The position numbers were made by a program, and so were the translations under genes. The notes beneath the pieces were generated by a model that ran no database searches, had not been told where the DNA came from, and saw only the letters and a program-made list of their open reading frames with translations. This document shows, one piece after another, positions 1 to 5,591 of a stretch of 5,954 nucleotides of DNA. Each line of letters starts with the position of its first letter. Position 1 is the stretch's first letter. The stretch spans positions 1 to 5,954 of the forward strand of contig CANHKH010000225.1 in NCBI GenBank assembly GCA_947460165.1. The letters are read 5' to 3'. The DNA is from Comamonadaceae bacterium. Its GTDB lineage: Bacteria > Pseudomonadota > Gammaproteobacteria > Burkholderiales > Burkholderiaceae_C.

Positions 1-73
1 ACACAGGCGCTGACAAGAGCGCGGCCGCCGCGCACAGCGCCAGCAGCCAGACCAGCAGAGGTTTCATCGCCAT
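1..73 (-). CDS. livM: LivM-type branched-chain amino acid ABC transporter permease, N-terminal fragment (cut by left window edge)
   Basis: Only the first 24 codons are present, reading M-A-M-K-P-L-L-V-W-L-L-A-L-C-A-A-A-A-L-L and then S-A-P-V before the window ends. The fragment is a short positively charged start followed by one strongly hydrophobic segment, as expected for the first membrane helix of an inner-membrane permease. Its ATG shares one base with the TGA of livH (TGATG), the arrangement typical of translationally coupled livH-livM pairs. A second in-frame ATG two codons later (67-65) could also serve as start. The LivM call rests mainly on position directly after livH and on the hydrophobic start, because the diagnostic transporter motifs lie outside the window. 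If correct, it pairs with LivH to form the membrane channel of a HAAT-family importer. Confidence 0.7.
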   Translation of the reverse strand, partial: MAMKPLLVWLLALCAAAALLSAPV

Positions 74-948
74 CAGTCTTCGCCTCGCATGCGCTGGCCA
101 AACAGGCCCGGGGGCCGCACCAGCAAAATCAGCACCATCATCATGAAGGCGATGGAGTCGCGGTAGTCCGTGGGCAGGTACAAGGTGGAGACCGACTCGG
201 TCACGCCCAGCAGCATGCCGCCAAGCACCGCGCCAGGCACGCTGCCCATGCCGCCCAACAAAATGCCGGCCAGGCCCTTGATCAAGGGCACATCGCCCAT
301 TTGCGGGAACACCAAAAACAGCGGCCCCACCAAGGCCCCGCCAATGCCCGCGAGCATGGAGCCTATGGCAAAGGTGGTCCACTGCACGCGCCGCACCGGA
401 ATGCCCACCACCATCGCCGCCTCTTGGCTCTGGCTGGTGGCGCGTATGGCCGTGCCAAAACGCGTGTACTTGAGGTACAGACCCAGGGCTGCCACCAGCA
501 GCAAGGTGATGACGATGATGCCCAGGTGGTGCTGGCTAAAGCGCAGCTCGCCGATCTGCACAAAGCGCTCGGCCGTGGCCACTTTCCACTGCAGGGCGTT
601 GGGCCCCCACAGCGCCACCACCCCGTTCTCAAGGAACAGAATCAGTCCCAGCGAGGCGATCACCTGGTTGCGCAGGTTGCCCGCCAAGGGCCTGAAGACA
701 CCGCGCTCAAGCAAGATGCCGATCAGGCCCAGCGTCAGCATGGACAGCACAATGGCCAGCGCGTAGCTGTCGATCAGGCGGTGGTAGAAAAAATGGCCCA
801 GGTAGCCCCCCATGGTGAAGAGCACGCCGTGGGCGAAATTGACCACATGCATCACCCCATAGATGAGCACCATGCCCAAGGCCACCAAGACGTAGATGGA
901 GCCCATCATCAGGCCGTTGATGACCTGCTCGAGCAGCGCCTCGCTCAC
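73..948 (-). CDS. livH: Branched-chain amino acid-type ABC transporter permease LivH
   Basis: Inner-membrane permease of a Liv-type (HAAT family) importer, 291 aa, a normal full length for LivH. About eight hydrophobic segments are visible (roughly residues 10-30, 34-54, 60-82, 95-115, 142-160, 190-212, 222-250 and 265-280). Family hallmarks are VNFAHG at 36-41, the cytoplasmic coupling-loop region around RATSQSQEAAMVVGIP (169-184) that contacts the ATPase, the glycine-rich GLAGILLGGMGSVPGA (225-240), and the terminal RPPGLFG (278-284). The start is GTG at 948: an in-frame stop at 963-961 rules out an earlier start, and a G-rich stretch (GGGGG, 958-954) sits 5 nt upstream. It follows the binding-protein gene by 28 bp and overlaps the next permease by one base, so it is mid-operon. 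The true substrate may be an amino acid, an amide or an aromatic acid, since this transporter family has diversified widely. Confidence 0.96.
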   Translation of the reverse strand: MSEALLEQVINGLMMGSIYVLVALGMVLIYGVMHVVNFAHGVLFTMGGYLGHFFYHRLIDSYALAIVLSMLTLGLIGILLERGVFRPLAGNLRNQVIASLGLILFLENGVVALWGPNALQWKVATAERFVQIGELRFSQHHLGIIVITLLLVAALGLYLKYTRFGTAIRATSQSQEAAMVVGIPVRRVQWTTFAIGSMLAGIGGALVGPLFLVFPQMGDVPLIKGLAGILLGGMGSVPGAVLGGMLLGVTESVSTLYLPTDYRDSIAFMMMVLILLVRPPGLFGQRMRGED

Positions 949-976
949 GCCTGCCCCCGTTCAATGCAATGGCCCA

Positions 977-2146
977 TCAACCGGCGCCGCAACCTGCTTT
1001 GAGGTTGTCCGGGTAGAGGATGCTGCGGCTGCCGTTGGCACACCACTGCGTCACATAGACCGCCGGGCTGGCCTGGCCCTTGTTGTCGAACTTGATGCGG
1101 CCAATCACGCCCTGGTGGTCCATCTTGGCCAGTGCATCGCGGATGGCCTTGCCATTGCTGACCGTGCCGGCGGCCTGCATGGCGGCCACGGCCACCATCA
1201 GCCCGTCGTAAGACTGAGCGGCAAAACCGTGGGCCTCTTCGCCGTATTTGGCCTTGTAGCGCTGGCTGAAGTTTTTGATGCGCGGCACATCGGCATTGGG
1301 CGGAAAGGCGTTGTACTGCACCATGCCTTCTAGGCGCTGGGCGTCAAGCCGCTTGAGGAAACGGTCCGAGCCCATGGCCAGGGTGCCCACCAACTGCACC
1401 TTCAGGTTGGCGTCGCGGATCTGCTTGATGGCCAGGCTGCCGGGTTCCTCGTCCATGAAGAGCATCACGGCCTGGGACTTGCTGTTGCGGATGTTGGAGA
1501 CGTGGCTGGCGAAATCGACCTCGCCGACGTTGAAGTAACCGACATAGCCGTCTTTGGTGGCCGCAGGCATCAGCTCTTTGATGCCGGTGACCCCGCCGCG
1601 CCCGGCGTCGTTGTTCCAGGCCACAAAGGAAATCGGCGACCAGCCCTGCTTGGTCATGAAGTCGGCCAGGGCCTGGTTGAGCTGCAGGTTGTTGGCGTTG
1701 ACGCGGAACAAAAAGGGATTGCCCTGCTCGGTCAGGTTGGGGCCGGTGGGCACGGTCAGGATGAGCGGCAGCGAATAGTCTTGCGCAATCGGCGCAATGG
1801 CCGCTGCCACCCCAGAGGACAGCTCGCCGAGCACCACCGGCACCTTGTCCACCGTGGCCAGGCGCTGCATGGCCGAGGCCCCCTCGCTGGGGTTGGCCCG
1901 TGTGTCATAGACCTTCAACTCGACTTGGTACTTGCGGCCGGCCACCGTGATGCCGCCGTTGGCGTTGAGCTCTTCGACCGCCAGCTTGAAGCCGTTCATC
2001 TGGAACACACCAGGCGCGGCCAGGGGGCCGGTCAGGGCCGTCACCACGCCCAGTTGCACCTTGCCGGCCGGCGCCTGTGCGCTGGCAGCCCAGGGCAGCA
2101 GCGCAGCAGCCAGGGCGAGCAGTCGGGATTTCCAGAAATGTGTCAT
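977..2146 (-). CDS. Periplasmic substrate-binding protein of a Liv-type ABC transporter
   Basis: Extracytoplasmic solute receptor of the type I periplasmic-binding fold (Peripla_BP_6, LivJ/LivK-like), 389 aa. Residues 1-25 form a Sec signal peptide: MTHFWKSR, then a hydrophobic core LLALAAALLPWA, then ASAQA with likely cleavage after AQA. There is no lipobox. The mature protein begins KVQLGVVTALTGPLAAPG and continues with the family pattern GFKLAVEELNANGGI (52-66), LGELSSGVAAAIAPIAQDYSLPLI (106-129; the Ser pair is usually near the ligand) and AAQSYDGL (309-316). ATG 2146 is chosen over a TTG 30 bp upstream because GAGGAA lies 7 nt before it and the signal peptide then starts normally. Two late cysteines, C369 and C386, could form a disulfide. 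It lies between the amidohydrolase gene (38 bp gap) and livH (28 bp gap), so it supplies ligand to LivH/LivM. Its ligand cannot be inferred from sequence. Confidence 0.95.
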   Translation of the reverse strand: MTHFWKSRLLALAAALLPWAASAQAPAGKVQLGVVTALTGPLAAPGVFQMNGFKLAVEELNANGGITVAGRKYQVELKVYDTRANPSEGASAMQRLATVDKVPVVLGELSSGVAAAIAPIAQDYSLPLILTVPTGPNLTEQGNPFLFRVNANNLQLNQALADFMTKQGWSPISFVAWNNDAGRGGVTGIKELMPAATKDGYVGYFNVGEVDFASHVSNIRNSKSQAVMLFMDEEPGSLAIKQIRDANLKVQLVGTLAMGSDRFLKRLDAQRLEGMVQYNAFPPNADVPRIKNFSQRYKAKYGEEAHGFAAQSYDGLMVAVAAMQAAGTVSNGKAIRDALAKMDHQGVIGRIKFDNKGQASPAVYVTQWCANGSRSILYPDNLKAGCGAG

Positions 2147-2153
2147 GGCAATG

Positions 2154-2159
2154 TTCCTC
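2154..2159 (-). promoter_or_regulatory. Ribosome binding site of the substrate-binding protein gene
   Basis: On the minus strand GAGGAA lies 7 nt upstream of ATG 2146, a strong Shine-Dalgarno match with good spacing. It decides the start: the longer open frame from TTG 2176 would put this site inside the coding region and add ten residues ahead of a normal signal peptide. Confidence 0.75.
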
Positions 2160-2184
2160 AAAATGGAAGGGGGCAAAGGTCTGT

Positions 2185-3048
2185 TCAGGGCAGGCGGTAC
2201 AAGCGCCTGGCGTTCTCGCGCAGCAGCTTGGCGAGCACACCGTCCTTGAGGCCCAGGGCCTCGATCTCGTCACGGGTGCGCTGGAAATCGAGCACCGGGT
2301 AATCGGTGCCGAAGATCACCTTGTCTTGGCCGTAGCTGTTGATGTAGTGCACAAACGAGGCCGGCCAGTAGCGCGGGCTGTGGGCGTCGCAGCCGATGTA
2401 GACGTTGGGGTGCTTCCAGGACATGGCAATCATTTCCTCGGTCCAGGGAATACCCACATGGATGCCTATGAGCTTGAGCTCGGGAAAATCGCAGGCCACC
2501 GCGTCCAGCGAGAGGGGCTTGCCGACGCTGCGCAAAGGCCGGGCCGGGTCGTAGACCAGAGACTGGCCCACTTGCAGTTGCACAGGCACGTCAAGGTCGA
2601 CGCAGGCGGCATAAAACGGGTACCAGCGCGCATGGTCAGGCGCCAGCTCAAACCAATGGGGGTAAAAGTGCGCACCCACAAAGCCGTACTCCTGGACGGC
2701 GTGGCGCAAGGCGCGCACACCGGCCATGCCTTCGGTCGGGTCCAGCCCGGCCAGGCCGCTGAAGCGGTCAGGGTGCTGCTGCACCGCCTCGGCCACCACC
2801 TTGTAGGGCAGGTGCCAGCTGCCGGGAATGCCCAGCTGGCCGGTCTTGGTGGCGATCAGCAAGGCGCGCTCTATGCCTGCGCGGTCCATCAATTCGAGCA
2901 TCTGATGGTGCGTCAGGCCCTGGGCCACGGAGGCGTCCCGCCCGATCTTTTCCTGCCAGAATGCCTTGGACCAGGCAGGGCGCATGGCCATGATCTCGGG
3001 CGTGATCGGATTGACCACGCAGTCAATGGCGCGGATGCTGTATGTCAT
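2185..3048 (-). CDS. Amidohydrolase_2-family (ACMSD-like TIM-barrel) protein with atypical metal site
   Basis: A 287-aa protein of the Amidohydrolase_2 family, whose members hydrolyse or decarboxylate small carboxylated or aromatic compounds in the cytoplasm. Recognisable blocks are IDCVVNP (8-14, end of strand 1), GAHFYPHW (125-132), VPVQLQVGQS (154-163), LIGIHVGIPWTEEMIA (194-208) and VIFGTDYPVLDF (244-255), then the usual C-terminal ENARRLYRL. In typical members strand 1 carries HxH and a later strand a His (for example LIHTG). Here these are V11-x-N13 and Q159, while H197 and D249 (GTDYP) remain. I recall related proteins with QVG and HxGxPWTEEMIA blocks that also lack HxH, so this may be a distinct subfamily rather than a decayed gene. 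Length is close to family size and there is no frame disruption. ATG 3048 is the first gene of the operon with the Liv transporter, so it probably acts on the imported compound. The exact reaction is unknown. Confidence 0.9.
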   Translation of the reverse strand: MTYSIRAIDCVVNPITPEIMAMRPAWSKAFWQEKIGRDASVAQGLTHHQMLELMDRAGIERALLIATKTGQLGIPGSWHLPYKVVAEAVQQHPDRFSGLAGLDPTEGMAGVRALRHAVQEYGFVGAHFYPHWFELAPDHARWYPFYAACVDLDVPVQLQVGQSLVYDPARPLRSVGKPLSLDAVACDFPELKLIGIHVGIPWTEEMIAMSWKHPNVYIGCDAHSPRYWPASFVHYINSYGQDKVIFGTDYPVLDFQRTRDEIEALGLKDGVLAKLLRENARRLYRLP

Positions 3049-3084
3049 TGAAAAAGAACCTGCAACAGAAAAGAAAGACCCCGA
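3049..3084. promoter_or_regulatory. Short divergent intergenic region between the amidohydrolase operon and the TPP-enzyme gene
   Basis: Only 36 bp, mostly purine on the plus strand, separate the two divergent start codons, so promoters for both units must overlap coding sequence. For the plus-strand gene a candidate is TTGACC (3011-3016), 17 bp spacer, GATGCT (3034-3039), a five-of-six and three-of-six match. For the minus-strand operon a perfect TTGACA lies at 3179-3174, followed after 16 bp by the weak CACGAT (3157-3152). Neither gene has a strong Shine-Dalgarno; AAGAAAG about 7 nt before ATG 3085 is the best for the TPP gene. I see no clear operator palindrome. The region is regulatory by position; the individual promoter boxes are weak guesses. 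Confidence 0.35.
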
Positions 3085-4800
3085 ATGAATCTCAAAGGCA
3101 CCACTCAGGCCCAGATGCCCGCCGGGGAAGCGTTTCTGCGAATTCTGGCAGATCGTGGAATTTCATTTTTCTTTGTCAACTCGGGAACTGATTTCCCTGA
3201 CATTGTTGAGGCTTTGGCCCGCCAACGGTCAGAGGACTTTCCCTCCCCGAGGACCTTGCTGGTGCCGCACGAGAACGTTGCGGTCGGCATGGCCTATGGC
3301 GTGACCATGGTCACAGGGCTTGCGCAGGCGCTGATGGTGCATGTGAACGTGGGCACGGCCAATGCCTTGTGCGGCCTCATCAACGCGGCGCGCGAGAACA
3401 TTCCCATGCTGGTGTGTGCCGGCCGCACGCCCTGGCTGGAAAGCGGCTCACCGGCGAGCCGCTCGCTCAACATCCACTGGGCGCAGGAAATGTTCGACCA
3501 GGCCGGCATGGTGCGAGAACACACCAAATGGGACTATGAACTGCGCAGCGCCGTGCAGCTCGAAGCCATCACCGACCGGGCCCTGGCCATTGCGCGCGCC
3601 CAGCCGCCAGGCCCGGTTTACCTGAGCCTGCCTCGGGAGGTCATGCACGAGCACACCCCAGCACCCGCCCAGGGCAGCTCGCAAGGCGCGGTGCTGGCAG
3701 GCGAGCCTGCAGCGGCGGCGCTGGCCGACATGGCCAGGGTGCTGGCCGGCGCGCGTTGCCCCTTGATCATCACGGCACGCGCCGGTCGCGAACCCGAGGC
3801 CCTGCCCTTGCTGGCCGCGCTGGCCCAGGACTGGGCCTGGCCCGTGGTCGAGTTCAGACCCCGTTACCTGAACCTGCCCAACACCCACCCCATGCACGCT
3901 GGCTACGAGGTGCAGCCCTGGCTGGACCAGGCCGACGCGATTGTGGTGCTGGACTGCGATGTGCCCTGGATCCCCGCGCAAGGCCAACCGCGTGAGGGGG
4001 TGCCGGTCTTTCACGTGGGCAGCGACCCGCTGTACGCGGCCTACCCCAACCGGGGATTTCGCTCTGACACCAGCGTACAGTCCTCGCCTGCGGCTTTTTT
4101 GCGCGCCTTGGGCCAGGCGCTCCGCGCGCACGCCTGCAGCCCTGAGCTGCGGGCCGCACGCGAGAAGCTGCTCAGCCAAAAGGGCGCTACCCGCAGGCAG
4201 GCCCTGGTCCAAGCCATTGCCCAGGGCAGTCAAGCCGGCCAGCCGCTGGGCATGGCGGCGGTCAGCGCGGCGCTGGGCCGGGCGCTGCAAGCGCATGCGG
4301 GCGCCATTGTGGTCAACGAATACTCGCTGGTGAGCGCCGCGCTGAGCTTGCAGGAACCCGGCAGCTACTTCGGCTCCAGCCCCGTGGGCGGTCTGGGCTG
4401 GGGCCTGCCGGCCGCGCTGGGCGCCAAGCTGGCCCGGCCCGAGGCGCTGGTGGTGGCCACCCTGGGCGACGGCAGTTACGAGTTCTCCAACCCCTTGGCT
4501 TGCCACCATGCCGCAGCCATGCATGGCATTGCCGTCTTGACCGTGGTGCTCAACAACGGCGGCTACGGCGCGGTGGAACGCGCCACCCGCGCCCTCTACC
4601 CGCAGGGCGCAGCCGCCCACCAAGGCATGGAGCTGGTGTCGCTGGCGCCGGTGCCGCACTTCGAGCAGGTCATCGCCGCCTGCGGCGGCTGGGGCGAGCG
4701 GGTGGACAGCGTGGACGCGCTGGAGGGCGCCATCGAGCGCGCCATTGAGCAAGTGATGGTGCATGGCCGGCAAGCCTTGCTCAATGTGATCTGCGCCTAG
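3085..4800 (+). CDS. Thiamine pyrophosphate-dependent enzyme, acetolactate synthase / benzoylformate decarboxylase superfamily
   Basis: A 571-aa cytoplasmic TPP enzyme with the three-domain order of the superfamily. The N-terminal pyrimidine-binding domain (about 12-190) has FVNSGTDFPDIVEAL (30-44), the cofactor-activating glutamate E63 in PHENVAVGMAYG, MVHVNVGTANALCGLINA (84-101) and GPVYLSLPREV (176-186). A central domain follows (about 210-345). The C-terminal domain carries the diphosphate/Mg motif GDGSYEFSNP (from G461) to NNGGYGAVE (from N490), that is GDG-x(26)-NN. Such enzymes decarboxylate 2-oxoacids or join or cleave carbon-carbon bonds. HENVAVGMAYG and HVNVGTAN resemble the decarboxylase / 'thiamine pyrophosphate-requiring protein' branch more than biosynthetic IlvB, and no partner small subunit is nearby, so housekeeping acetolactate synthase is unlikely. 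ATG 3085 is close to the first conserved block. It is transcribed alone, divergent from the amidohydrolase operon and convergent with the cysteine hydrolase. The substrate is unknown; a keto acid from the neighbouring hydrolases is an inference. Confidence 0.93.
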   Translation: MNLKGTTQAQMPAGEAFLRILADRGISFFFVNSGTDFPDIVEALARQRSEDFPSPRTLLVPHENVAVGMAYGVTMVTGLAQALMVHVNVGTANALCGLINAARENIPMLVCAGRTPWLESGSPASRSLNIHWAQEMFDQAGMVREHTKWDYELRSAVQLEAITDRALAIARAQPPGPVYLSLPREVMHEHTPAPAQGSSQGAVLAGEPAAAALADMARVLAGARCPLIITARAGREPEALPLLAALAQDWAWPVVEFRPRYLNLPNTHPMHAGYEVQPWLDQADAIVVLDCDVPWIPAQGQPREGVPVFHVGSDPLYAAYPNRGFRSDTSVQSSPAAFLRALGQALRAHACSPELRAAREKLLSQKGATRRQALVQAIAQGSQAGQPLGMAAVSAALGRALQAHAGAIVVNEYSLVSAALSLQEPGSYFGSSPVGGLGWGLPAALGAKLARPEALVVATLGDGSYEFSNPLACHHAAAMHGIAVLTVVLNNGGYGAVERATRALYPQGAAAHQGMELVSLAPVPHFEQVIAACGGWGERVDSVDALEGAIERAIEQVMVHGRQALLNVICA

Positions 4801-4819
4801 CCCAGCAGATTGCGCTGGG
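4801..4819 (+). terminator. Weak candidate hairpin directly after the TPP-enzyme stop codon
   Basis: CCCAGC (4801-4806) and GCTGGG (4814-4819) are perfect 6-bp inverted arms around a 7-nt loop, beginning at the base after the TAG stop. There is no T-tract behind it (TCGTGC follows), so this is at best a weak intrinsic terminator or a 3'-end stabilising hairpin. Confidence 0.3.
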
Positions 4820-4889
4820 TCGTGCATGCCCTCAAATTCGGGCTGCCGACGATTCGTGCCGGGCAAGGGCATCACCTCAGGCCAAGAAT

Positions 4890-4905
4890 CGCCGGCAGGC
4901 CGGCG
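4890..4905 (-). terminator. Candidate hairpin directly after the cysteine-hydrolase stop codon
   Basis: Perfect arms CGCCGG (4890-4895) and CCGGCG (4900-4905) enclose a 4-nt loop. The hairpin begins one base past the TAG (4909-4907) of the minus-strand hydrolase, and the minus strand continues ATTCTT after it. The all-G/C stem and its position fit an intrinsic terminator, but the T-tract is short and broken. The 106-bp convergent gap (4801-4906) otherwise holds nothing I can identify. Confidence 0.4.
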
Positions 4906-4906
4906 C

Positions 4907-5587
4907 CTACTTGGAAAGCATGGCCAGCACCTCGTCGGTGCTGCGGACATCGGCGAAAAACTGCACCAGCGTGACCAGGGCGGCCAGGTGCTCGGCGTCC
5001 GAGCGGGCTGCATTGGCATCGCTGACCATCACCGTTTTGAAGTCGCCCATCATGGCGTCACGGGCCGAGGCCTCGCAGCACACATTGGTCAAGGTGCCGG
5101 TGATGATGACCGTGTCCACCCCGCGCTCGCGCAGCTGCTCGGGCAGGCTGCAAGCGCCGGGGAAAAAAGCGCTGTAGCGCTTTTTACGCACACGCACATC
5201 GCCAGCCTGCACATCCAACTCAGGCCACAGCGCATGGTCAGGGTGGCCGGGGGTCAGGGCTTGCAAGATGGCGGCCGAAAAAGCCGGGTTGACCATGTGC
5301 TCAAAAAAAAGCGGCCAGGCCTCGGGTCCGCTGGGCTGAAAAGACCCCTGCGCAAAAGCCACCACGCCACCGCCAGCGCGCACGGCCTGCGCCAGGCGGT
5401 TGATTTGCGGCACGATGGCGCGTGCCATCGGCGTTTCCGAAGGGGCGCCCGGGCGCAAAAAAGCGTTTTGCATGTCGATGACCACCAGCGCCGTGCGGCT
5501 GACGTCCAGGCGCTCGAAGAGGTGCAAACGGCCCCGGCGCACCCGCATGCGCTCGGTGATGTCACGAGGAAGTTCGCTGGGGTGCAT
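4907..5587 (-). CDS. Isochorismatase-family cysteine hydrolase
   Basis: A 226-aa cytoplasmic hydrolase of the isochorismatase-like fold, with the full catalytic triad visible: D38 in VVIDMQNAF (35-43), K135 in KKRYSAFF (135-142), and C170 in GTLTNVCCEASARDA (164-178), the last preceded by the usual non-proline peptide region. The triad with a nucleophilic Cys means amide, carbamoyl or nitrile-type C-N hydrolysis (as in nicotinamidase, N-carbamoylsarcosine amidase, ureidoacrylate or maleamate amidases), rather than true isochorismatase chemistry, where the Cys is absent. An N-terminal stretch RVRRGRLHLFERLDVSRTALVV precedes the core, consistent with ATG 5587 as start; M14 is a possible shorter start. 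Length is normal. It starts 4 bp after the stop of the upstream gene, indicating one transcript, and it converges on the TPP-enzyme gene. The adjacent C170-C171 pair is mildly unusual. The substrate is not identifiable. Confidence 0.93.
   Translation of the reverse strand: MHPSELPRDITERMRVRRGRLHLFERLDVSRTALVVIDMQNAFLRPGAPSETPMARAIVPQINRLAQAVRAGGGVVAFAQGSFQPSGPEAWPLFFEHMVNPAFSAAILQALTPGHPDHALWPELDVQAGDVRVRKKRYSAFFPGACSLPEQLRERGVDTVIITGTLTNVCCEASARDAMMGDFKTVMVSDANAARSDAEHLAALVTLVQFFADVRSTDEVLAMLSK
5164..5185. repeat. Perfect 10-bp palindrome inside the cysteine-hydrolase gene, terminator-like
   Basis: AAAAAGCGCT (5164-5173) and AGCGCTTTTT (5176-5185) are perfect inverted copies separated by GT. 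The structure has A5, a short G/C-containing stem and T5 on either strand, resembling a bidirectional intrinsic terminator. It lies over the codons for K-K-R-Y-S-A-F-F (residues 135-142) containing catalytic K135, so it may simply reflect the codons chosen for a conserved motif. Confidence 0.6.
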
Positions 5588-5591
5588 CGCT

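Noticed and set aside
2147..2176. TTG start at 2176 for the substrate-binding protein
   Set aside because: It would place the GAGGAA ribosome binding site inside the gene and add residues in front of a well-formed signal peptide that begins at ATG 2146.
2077..3051. 324-codon plus-strand open frame opposite the amidohydrolase and the start of the binding-protein gene
   Set aside because: It spans two well-supported minus-strand genes and their gap, and its product has no recognisable motif.
3448..5019. Long open frame (over 500 codons) on the minus strand opposite the TPP-enzyme gene
   Set aside because: Its translation is low-complexity, rich in Gly, Gln, His, Arg and Ala, with no domain; it is the antisense shadow of a G/C-rich gene that shows complete TPP motifs.
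5303..5310. Run of eight A (T8 in the sense of the cysteine hydrolase) as a possible slippage site
   Set aside because: The reading frame continues normally through it as Leu-Phe-Phe-Glu and no alternative-frame product is apparent; the run is worth no more than a note.
5455..5471. Inverted repeat GCAAAA / TTTTGC with 5-nt spacer
   Set aside because: Only 6-bp, A/T-rich arms within a coding region; expected by chance and without supporting context.
4907..5587. Assigning the cysteine hydrolase as maleamate amidohydrolase of a nicotinate pathway
   Set aside because: Only the general family triad is visible and no other nicotinate-pathway gene is recognised in the window.
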